Assembly (NCBI GenBank): GCA_028288945.1
Contig: JAQGHH010000244.1
Span: 1-13,106 of the forward strand
DNA: 13,106 nucleotides
Reading direction: 5' to 3'
Origin: Phycisphaerales bacterium
GTDB lineage: Bacteria > Planctomycetota > Phycisphaerae > Tepidisphaerales > Tepidisphaeraceae
Shown: one piece after another, positions 1-5,042 of the stretch
Numbering within the stretch: the first letter of the stretch is position 1
Layout: the number at the start of each line of letters is the position of its first letter
Notes under the pieces: model-generated
The model's database searches: none
Told to the model about the DNA's origin: nothing
The model's input: the letters and a program-made list of their open reading frames with translations, nothing else
Translations under genes and position numbers: made by a program

Positions 1-417
1 GTCCAGCCCGGCTGCGCCGACGCACAGCAGGTGCGACTGGATGCGGCCCAGCTCGTTGGCGATCGTCCGCAAGACCTTGCAACGCGGCGTGAGGTCGATG
101 CCCATCAACTTTTCGGTCGCGAGATGCCAGGCCAGTTCGTTGTAGATCGGCGCCGAGTAGTCCATGCGGTCGACGATCGTGACGTACTGGTTGTAGTTGA
201 GGTGCTCGCCGAGCTTCTCGAAGCCGCTGTGCAGATAGCCGATGTGCGGCGTCGCCTTCAGGATGCGCTCGCCGTCGAGCTCGAGCACCAGGCGGAGCGT
301 GGTGTGCGTGGCCGGGTGCTGGGGGCCGAAGTTCAGGGTCCAACGGTTGTCGCCGTCCGGTCCGTAGACTTCGGGAGGCATCATTTCGTCACTCGCGGGA
401 GACAACGTATAAGGCAT
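1..417 (-). CDS. nuoD: NADH-quinone oxidoreductase subunit D (NuoD), N-terminal part, runs off the window
   Basis: This is the first 139 codons of the 49-kDa subunit of respiratory complex I, which sits in the peripheral arm at the quinone-binding site and helps pass electrons from the Fe-S chain to quinone. The reading frame is open to the window edge, so the C-terminal two thirds lies outside. Recognisable family blocks are LNFGPQHPATH (residues 28-38), LRLVLELDGE (41-50), PHIGYLHSGFEKLGE (57-71), NYNQYVTIVDRMDY (74-87) and NELGRIQSHL (121-130). The 49-kDa signature is present with S65 where R or T is usual. The start at 417 is preceded by GAGGTGATCC, a long match to the 16S 3' tail; Met codons at 384 and 381 are less well placed. 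The gene leads its transcript here: no nuoC or other nuo gene lies directly upstream. Identification is near certain. Confidence 0.95.
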   Translation of the reverse strand, partial: MPYTLSPASDEMMPPEVYGPDGDNRWTLNFGPQHPATHTTLRLVLELDGERILKATPHIGYLHSGFEKLGEHLNYNQYVTIVDRMDYSAPIYNELAWHLATEKLMGIDLTPRCKVLRTIANELGRIQSHLLCVGAAGLD

Positions 418-504
418 AAGGATCACCTCGCCCACGGCACGTCAACGGAACGAGCGCATCGGGGACACGGCACATGCGCTCGCGGTCAGCCGCGGGGAAT
501 AGGG

Positions 505-533
505 ATTATAGCGGGGCGACGACTTTGTTCCAG
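505..533 (-). promoter_or_regulatory. Candidate housekeeping promoter for nuoD
   Basis: On the minus strand a perfect TATAAT (510 to 505) lies about 90 bases upstream of the nuoD start. The candidate -35 at a spacing of 16-17 bases (GGAACA or CTGGAA, about 533-527) is weak. Transcription would start near position 498 and give an 80-base leader. The -10 match is seen directly; promoter function is inferred. Confidence 0.4.
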
Positions 534-712
534 AGTTCACAATGTATCGAATAACGAGTCTGTGACGACGTTGGGCCAATACACGCTCGCCTCATCCGGA
601 ATATTTGTGAAAATTAAACAAGCAATTCGATTTCCACGTCAAAATTGATGTCGTGTCATTCCAGATGTGCCCGTTTGCATTTCGGCGACTTGAACGATAC
701 GGTGACGGCCAC

Positions 713-728
713 TGTTCCACGTGGAACT
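713..728. promoter_or_regulatory. parS: parS site upstream of parB
   Basis: TGTTCCACGTGGAACT matches the 16-bp palindromic parS consensus (TGTTCCACGTGGAACA) at 15 of 16 positions. It ends 37 bases before the parB start codon, so ParB bound here would sit on its own promoter or leader region. parS is the loading site for ParB clamps in chromosome segregation; autoregulation is inferred from position. Confidence 0.9.
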
Positions 729-765
729 TAGATTTACTCATTCTTGCTTTGGGAAAGGACGCCCG

Positions 766-1794
766 ATGACAATGAAAGCCAGGCCGCGATTGGGACGGGG
801 ACTGAGCAGTCTGATCTCCGTTTCCGAACTGCCCGAAGATCAATCTGCAACGACCACACCTTCGCAAGTCGAGAGCGCAGTCCCGCCTACATCATCAGCC
901 AGTCTCGTGCCTCTCCCTGGTGCGCCTACTCCCGCACCAGCGCCCGCTGCGGCGAGCCCGGTTACCTTGCCTTCCCGCCAAACGCCAAGCGATTCGTCGA
1001 GCGCATCTTCCGGATCACTGCTCGATGTGCCGATCGACCGGATCGTTCCCAATCCGCACCAGCCCCGCCGACAGATGAACGAGGCGTCGATTGCGGAACT
1101 CGCCGCGAGTCTGAAATCGACGGGCGTGATCCAGCCGATCATTGTTCGATTGCAGGATGGGCAATATCAGCTCATTGCCGGCGAGCGACGTTGGAGGGCG
1201 GCCCGGCTGGCCGGGCTCGCTTCTATCCCCGCGATCGTCAGAAATACCTCCGCGTTCGAGCAGGCCCAGATGGCCCTCGTCGAGAACATTCAGCGCGAGA
1301 ATCTGAACCCGATCGACCGTGCCTTGGCCTACCGCACGCTCATGGCGCAACTGGGTTTGACCCAGGCGGAATTAGCCGGGCGGATGGGGGAAGATCGAAG
1401 CAGCATTGCCAATTATCTGCGGCTACTGGAACTGGCCGAGCCGGTGCAGACCATGGTGATCGATGGTCGCCTTTCCATGGGCCATGCGAAGATCCTGGCA
1501 GGGGTGTCGGACAAGTCCGACCAAGAGCGGCTGGCAAACCTCGTAGTCAATCAAAGCCTGTCGGTAAGGAACTTGGAACGCCAGCTCCAGGACATTCCAT
1601 CCACCTCCGCACGTACGCCGACCCCCCTTTCGCCGCACATCGCGGATTTGGAGAAATCGCTGGCGCAGCAGTTAGGAATGAGGGTTCAGGTGCGTTCAGG
1701 AGCCAAAAAGGGGCAGGGAAAGCTCATCGTCCATTACGCGACGCTTGATCAATTTGATGATGTGCTCAGCCGGTTGGGGGTAAAGGCGGAATGA
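766..1794 (+). CDS. parB: Chromosome-partitioning protein ParB
   Basis: ParB is a CTP-dependent DNA clamp that loads at parS and spreads, organising the origin region for ParA/SMC-driven segregation. The 342-residue protein starts with the typical MTMKARPRLGRGLSSLI, followed by a Pro/Ala/Ser-rich linker (about 28-82) that makes it longer than common 280-300-residue homologues. The ParB/Srx N domain begins at LDVPIDRIVPNPHQPRR (86) and contains the CTP-binding GERRWRA (139-145) and ENIQREN (173-179). The parS-recognition helix-turn-helix follows (about 198-223, LTQAELAGRM...SSIANYL), then a C-terminal dimerisation domain (about 292-342). All key motifs are intact. The start at 766 is preferred because AAAGGA (754-759) lies six bases upstream; a GTG at 721 falls inside parS. 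No parA adjoins on either side, which is unusual for chromosomal parB. Confidence 0.97.
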   Translation: MTMKARPRLGRGLSSLISVSELPEDQSATTTPSQVESAVPPTSSASLVPLPGAPTPAPAPAAASPVTLPSRQTPSDSSSASSGSLLDVPIDRIVPNPHQPRRQMNEASIAELAASLKSTGVIQPIIVRLQDGQYQLIAGERRWRAARLAGLASIPAIVRNTSAFEQAQMALVENIQRENLNPIDRALAYRTLMAQLGLTQAELAGRMGEDRSSIANYLRLLELAEPVQTMVIDGRLSMGHAKILAGVSDKSDQERLANLVVNQSLSVRNLERQLQDIPSTSARTPTPLSPHIADLEKSLAQQLGMRVQVRSGAKKGQGKLIVHYATLDQFDDVLSRLGVKAE

Positions 1795-1830
1795 GTTTCG
1801 GCGGGGGCCGTAAACAATCGATACTTGCAG

Positions 1831-1846
1831 TGTTCCACGTGGAACA
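1831..1846. promoter_or_regulatory. parS: parS site downstream of parB
   Basis: TGTTCCACGTGGAACA is a perfect 16-bp parS palindrome, starting 36 bases after the parB stop codon. Together with the upstream copy it brackets parB nearly symmetrically (37 and 36 bases). Two full-consensus sites around one gene, and none elsewhere in the window, mark this as a ParB loading centre. Confidence 0.95.
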
Positions 1847-2034
1847 CCCACGTAACAGCGTTATTATACCCACCCACCGCCGTAACGATTGAAACACACA
1901 ATTTCCAAATGCGTGTGCGTTCAAACAAACTGCTATTGACTGTACCCGCCCCATCGCTCTCCGATTGAACAATTCTGGAAGCCCCAATGTGTTGGCACTT
2001 CACGACTCAGTATACCTGTAGGATTACGAGTCCT

Positions 2035-2365
2035 CAGCCCCCGAGGGGCGAAAGAACTTAGCCCACGCGCGAGCCGTGGGAAATCCATGAAGGAAGTCCG
2101 CAGCCCCGGAGGGGCGCAAGAAGTGCGGTATCGGCGGGTGTGGTGGCCGCACAAAACACGTGTAATGCCTGAAGATCGGACTTCTGGTCCGACCGGGCCG
2201 GTCCGAATATGTCTGCCCCGGCACGCCTGCTGGTAGCCCCAAGCCACTTCGGTACCCGACGCTACTTACGCCCCTCCGGGGCTGATTGTCTTTACTACTG
2301 GACGCACACCCCACGGCTCGCGCCGTGGGCTACGTGGGCTAAGGTCTTACGCCCCTCCGGGGCTG
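2035..2365. repeat. Nested inverted repeat cluster (REP/REPIN-like)
   Basis: Four copies of a short near-palindrome, CAGCCCCGGAGGGGCG plus an AAG tail, occur at 2035-2054 and 2101-2120 (plus) and 2265-2284 and 2346-2365 (minus). The outer two are each followed on the inside by CTTAGCCCACG and a second palindrome of the form CCCACGG-TCGC-CCGTGGG (2061-2080 and 2310-2329). The whole 331-base block is therefore bounded by composite inverted repeats with an inner inverted pair. This is the layout of REPIN or MITE-type non-autonomous elements. No transposase is encoded in the window; IS200/RAYT mobilisation is an inference from REP biology. Confidence 0.7.
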
Positions 2366-2582
2366 GGGATGCCTGATCGGATGGATACCTTAAATCGAGA
2401 TCCCCTGTTGCCACCTTGCTTGCTCTGCGTTTCGCTTTGGCTTTTCGCGAAGCGCGACTGGCAATCGCGGCAGATGAATCAAACACCTCAGTGCGCGTAG
2501 CCTACCAGTCCATTTGATTAAATTCGTTTAATACCTACTAACAAGTGGTCATCCAACGACGGGTGCAAGGCGCAATCGTGCC

Positions 2583-2601
2583 TGCCGGGCACTGCCCGGC
2601 A
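2583..2601. repeat. Perfect GC hairpin downstream of the HTH gene
   Basis: TGCCGGGC-ACT-GCCCGGCA forms an 8-bp perfect stem with a 3-base loop, about 117 bases beyond the stop codon of the minus-strand HTH gene. It could end that transcript, but no T-run follows on the minus strand; on the plus strand it is followed only by TTCTATT. It shares the GCCCG core with the motif cluster to its right. Confidence 0.45.
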
Positions 2602-2717
2602 TTCTATTAAAGCGGAAAACCCATTTGGACAAATCGGAAACTACGTCGGGCGAATGACGGGCAAATGCCGGCGGCGCGTAGTGCCCCGTATCGGGCTGCC
2701 TTATGCCGCCAGACGCC

Positions 2718-3413
2718 TCAATCACGGCTACCCGGCGGTGCAAGCATCGCGGAAATGGTGTCGGGCGACTTGTCGGGCACCTTGGAATCGCTGTTTTTGG
2801 CCTGCTGGCGGGCATTTTGGGCGACGGCGGACTTCATGGCCGTCAGCTCGCCTTGAGCCTTGGCGCGGTCGATTTCAGCCTCTTCCAAGTCGCCCCGAAG
2901 CCGATCCCGCTCAGCGGCGCTCTGTCCGGCAATGTCGGACATCTGCCGTAACTCGCTGTGGGTGTGCTCCAGATCAGCCCGGGCACGGGTGACAGTCGCC
3001 GCCGTCCATGCGACCGCGATGCCCGCGCCCACTCCCATCAGCGCGACCAGCCCCCAAGCCAGGCGGGCGCCGTGCCGGGCGTTTTGGGTTTCGCGTCGGG
3101 CAAGGTGTGTCTCCTCCCAAGCCCGCTCCGAATCGTGTCGGGCAAGTCGGGCATCTTCCTGCGCGCCCTTCACCAGGGCGGAAGTCGCGCCGAGGGCAAG
3201 TTGGACCTGCTGATCCGCCTGCCCGGCAACGACCGACAAGGGGTCGGACATGGGGTTCGCATCCGGGTCTGGCGCGTCAATGAACACCTCGACCTGCCCG
3301 GCATCCGCCCGGCGGCTTTGGAGGGAGGCAGATTTGATCCGCCGTTCAATGGTGCGGGGATGAACCTTCAGAGCGGCGGCCGCCTCGGCCACCGTGACCC
3401 AACGTTCGGACAT
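2718..3413 (-). CDS. Helix-turn-helix protein with central membrane span and coiled coil
   Basis: No named family is recognised. The 231-residue product begins with a MerR/excisionase-like helix-turn-helix (residues 3-45: WVTVAEAAAALKVHPRTIER, then a basic segment and QVEVFID resembling the wing). A charged helical stretch follows (about 65-116, repeated LARRE/ARH motifs). A single hydrophobic span lies at about 118-140, and the C-terminal part (about 142-205) is a Glu/Arg-rich coiled coil. With the HTH in the cytoplasm the coiled coil would lie outside, giving a membrane-tethered DNA-binding protein. The start at 3413 is chosen because AAGGAGG lies six bases upstream; an in-frame Met at 3455 lacks such a site. 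The gene follows the zinc-ribbon gene by 90 bases on the same strand and may share its transcript. Function is unknown; regulator or DNA anchor is inferred. Confidence 0.75.
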   Translation of the reverse strand: MSERWVTVAEAAAALKVHPRTIERRIKSASLQSRRADAGQVEVFIDAPDPDANPMSDPLSVVAGQADQQVQLALGATSALVKGAQEDARLARHDSERAWEETHLARRETQNARHGARLAWGLVALMGVGAGIAVAWTAATVTRARADLEHTHSELRQMSDIAGQSAAERDRLRGDLEEAEIDRAKAQGELTAMKSAVAQNARQQAKNSDSKVPDKSPDTISAMLAPPGSRD

Positions 3414-3448
3414 GACGATCCTCCTTGATCGATTCGCCGCCTCCAAGT

Positions 3449-3462
3449 CGGGCAATTGCCCG
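3449..3462. promoter_or_regulatory. Perfect 14-bp palindrome upstream of the HTH gene
   Basis: CGGGCAATTGCCCG lies 35 bases upstream of the HTH gene start, in the 90-base gap to the zinc-ribbon gene. Its position suits an operator for a dimeric regulator, possibly the HTH protein itself. It overlaps a copy of the local GCCCGAC motif, so it may also be a by-product of that repeat. Confidence 0.35.
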
Positions 3463-3503
3463 GCGGCTGTCTATACAATATCGGACGTTGGCGGTCATTG
3501 CCA

Positions 3504-3680
3504 CTACTTGTCGGGCGAGTGCTTGGCGATAAAGGGAAGTAGCGCAGGTTCAAATCTTGGGTCGCGCGGACTAGGGGACCCCATTCGAGCGGGTGCCGTA
3601 CCGCACACCGGGCAGCGGTCAGGCGTGGCGCGAAAGTCGTAGCCGCAGGCGGAGCACGCGGGTGCGCGTGAGAAAACCAT
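3504..3680 (-). CDS. Small zinc-ribbon protein
   Basis: The 58-residue product carries one CxxC-x10-CxxC zinc ribbon (ACSACGYDFRATPDRCPVCG; cysteines at about residues 9, 12, 23 and 26) and a short C-terminal tail. The phrase CGYDxRATPxRCPxCG is, from general knowledge, common in Phycisphaerae proteins, often at the end of short membrane proteins. Here it stands alone. The start at 3680 is chosen because GGAGG lies four bases upstream; an earlier in-frame Met at 3695 is possible. It is transcribed away from the ferredoxin reductase and precedes the HTH gene by 90 bases, so it may be the first gene of a two-gene unit. Four cysteines and four-residue knuckle spacing support zinc binding. Its role is unknown, and a decayed remnant of a longer gene cannot be excluded. 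Confidence 0.6.
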   Translation of the reverse strand: MVFSRAPACSACGYDFRATPDRCPVCGTAPARMGSPSPRDPRFEPALLPFIAKHSPDK

Positions 3681-3732
3681 CCGCCCTCCAAGCATCAACC
3701 AGTGCCTGCTTCCAAATCCTCGTTTTTTGCCC

Positions 3733-3758
3733 TGCCCGACATGCCCGACATGTCGGGC
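3733..3758. promoter_or_regulatory. Tandem motif and 16-bp perfect palindrome in a divergent promoter region
   Basis: TGCCCGACA occurs twice head to tail (3733-3741, 3742-3750) and is followed at once by its inverse TGTCGGGC. This creates the perfect palindrome GCCCGACATGTCGGGC (3743-3758). It lies in the 152-base gap between the divergent zinc-ribbon and ferredoxin-reductase genes, a natural place for a shared operator. No T-run follows it on either strand in the sense needed for a terminator. Confidence 0.45.
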
Positions 3759-3832
3759 GGTAGGGGAGCAATGTGCTTTCAAAGCTTTCAACGAGCGACA
3801 CCCCCGCCGCCAACACCATATAATAAGGTGCA

Positions 3833-4837
3833 ATGGCTGAACCGGGCTCTGCAACAGTTCCTGTGGATGTCGCCATCATCGGCGCGGGCCCGACGGGCCT
3901 CTTCGCCGCCTTCTACGCCGGCCTCCGACAGATGTCGGTCACGCTGATCGATTCCCTCGACATGCCGGGCGGGCAGCTCGCCACCCTCTACCCGGAAAAA
4001 TACATCTACGATGCCCCCGGGTTTCCGCGCGTGCTGGCCAAGGATCTCGCGGCCAGCCTGGTCGAGCAGGGGTTGCAATATAGGCCGACGGTTTGTCTGG
4101 GCGAACAGGTCAAGACACTCGATTACGACCCATCCACCCGCCTGTTCAACGTTCGCACTTCGAGGCAGGCGCACCTGACACGGTCCATCCTCATCGCGGC
4201 GGGGGTCGGGGCGTTTAGCGCCCGGACATTGCCCTTGGCGAATGCCGGGCAGTACGAGGGACATGGGCTGTATTACTTTGTGAGCCGCGTCGAAACGTTC
4301 CGCGACAAGCGCGTGTTGATTGTCGGCGGGGGGGATAGCGCCGTGGATTGGGCCAATGCGCTGTCGGGCGTTGCCGGGCAACTGACTTTGATCCACCGGC
4401 GGGACCAGTTTCGCGCCCACGAGGAGGCGGTCGCCCAGATGCACCGCTCGCCGGTGGCGGTCAAGGTGTTCCACGAACTTAAGGCGATCGGGGGGCGCGG
4501 ACACATTGAGCACGCCACCATTTATGACAACCGCACCAAAGCCGAAGAGACCCTCGCGGTGGATGCGGTCCTGGTAAACATTGGGTTCTTCAACACGTTA
4601 GGTCCAATAAAGGATTGGGGCCTGGATCTCGAGGCCGCGGCCATCAAGGTGGACGGCATGATGCAGACCAGCCGGCCCGGCATTTTTGCCGCCGGCGACG
4701 TGGCCACCTATCCCGGCAAGCTCAAACTCATCGCGACGGGCTTTGGCGAAGCCGCCATCGCGGTGAACTATGCCAAGCACTATCTCGATCCCACCGCCAA
4801 TATTTTTCCCGGGCATAGCACCAACTTAAAACGGTGA
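3833..4837 (+). CDS. Ferredoxin--NADP(+) reductase, thioredoxin-reductase-like type
   Basis: This FAD enzyme transfers electrons between NADPH and ferredoxin or flavodoxin in the cytoplasm. The 334-residue length and layout fit the bacterial YumC/TrxR-like FNR family. Visible motifs are the FAD-binding GAGPTGLFAAFYAG (17-30), PGGQL (45-49), the NADP-binding VGGGDSAVDWA (164-174), the NADPH 2'-phosphate signature HRRDQFRAHE (188-197), and the second FAD motif GIFAAGDV (283-290) followed by PGKLKLIATGFGEAAIAVN. The CxxC redox pair of thioredoxin reductases is absent from the NADP domain, which argues for FNR rather than TrxR. The start is supported by AAGGTG four bases upstream. A TATAAT at 3819-3824 lies too close to the start to be an ordinary -10 unless the transcript is nearly leaderless. 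The gene is monocistronic here, and the FNR partner ferredoxin is not in the window. Confidence 0.93.
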   Translation: MAEPGSATVPVDVAIIGAGPTGLFAAFYAGLRQMSVTLIDSLDMPGGQLATLYPEKYIYDAPGFPRVLAKDLAASLVEQGLQYRPTVCLGEQVKTLDYDPSTRLFNVRTSRQAHLTRSILIAAGVGAFSARTLPLANAGQYEGHGLYYFVSRVETFRDKRVLIVGGGDSAVDWANALSGVAGQLTLIHRRDQFRAHEEAVAQMHRSPVAVKVFHELKAIGGRGHIEHATIYDNRTKAEETLAVDAVLVNIGFFNTLGPIKDWGLDLEAAAIKVDGMMQTSRPGIFAAGDVATYPGKLKLIATGFGEAAIAVNYAKHYLDPTANIFPGHSTNLKR

Positions 4838-5042
4838 TCTTATTCACCTGCTCGAATTACTCGCTTTAGGCTTCTGGACGGGCCGATGCTTTGGTAGACT
4901 CAAGGTCGCCGGGAGGAATTTCCGAACACCTGATCAGTATGGCACGTTTGTAATGGTGTCTCCGCGCGACGGATGGACTGCCGGCCTCGCCCACCAAGGC
5001 TGTCGGACGAGCAAGATAGTCAATTGCCGCAATAGGTTTTAG

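Larger units (their letters stand above)
418..765. other. Divergent spacer between nuoD and parB
   Basis: This 348-base spacer holds the nuoD ribosome-binding site and candidate promoter on the left and the first parS site on the right. Its middle (about 540-660) is clearly more AT-rich than the flanking genes, as expected for a promoter region. No convincing -35/-10 pair for parB was found; TTGCAT (675-680) with TACGGT (698-703) at 17 bases is the best but weak. No DnaA-box cluster or RNA gene was seen. Confidence 0.6.
1795..2717. other. Long gene-free stretch with parS, GC-rich inverted repeats and hairpins
   Basis: This 923-base stretch contains no credible gene. From the left it holds the second parS; an AT-richer segment (about 1850-2010); the repeat cluster at 2035-2365, with a further small hairpin inside it (TCGGAC/GTCCGA, 2176-2192); an AT hairpin (ATTAAA-TTCG-TTTAAT, 2517-2532); and a GC hairpin at 2583-2601. 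Open frames across the repeats on the minus strand look spurious because they only translate the repeats. No clear rho-independent terminator for parB was seen. Confidence 0.6.
2645..3759. repeat. Dense cluster of the GCCCGAC / GTCGGGC motif
   Basis: The 7-mer GTCGGGC or its complement starts at 2645, 2760, 2772, 3095, 3137, 3146, 3447, 3510, 3734, 3743 and 3752: eleven copies in 1.1 kb, nine of them with GCCCGAC on the minus strand. The related GCCCGGC form occurs at 3221, 3296, 3307 and 3458 and in the hairpin at 2583-2601. Copies fall in both genes and spacers. Inside genes they are read in different frames (as Ala-Arg and as Pro-Asp), so the repetition is at DNA level, not a protein repeat. 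None was seen in parB and very few in the 6.7-kb FHA gene. Confidence 0.6.

Noticed and set aside
630..645. Possible third, degenerate parS around CCACGT
   Set aside because: Only about 10 of 16 positions match and the palindrome is lost on the right half.
418..765. Replication origin next to parB
   Set aside because: The spacer is AT-rich, but no DnaA boxes or AT-rich iterons could be identified.
744..1748. Long open frame overlapping parB on the same strand
   Set aside because: It has no ribosome-binding site or recognisable domain and lies wholly inside an intact parB; long alternative frames are expected at this GC content.
1933..2486. Overlapping minus-strand frames of about 60-100 residues across the repeat cluster
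   Set aside because: They mainly translate the palindromic repeats (RPSGA-like words) and lack ribosome-binding sites.
2583..2601. Rho-independent terminator for the HTH gene
   Set aside because: The stem is perfect, but no T-run follows on the minus strand, so it is listed only as a hairpin.
3546..3580. tRNA T-arm-like GGTTCAAATC
   Set aside because: The flanking bases do not pair as a five-base T stem and no acceptor or anticodon arm can be folded around it.
3833..4837. Thioredoxin reductase
   Set aside because: The fold is the same, but the redox CxxC in the NADP domain is missing and the C-terminal motif fits the FNR branch.
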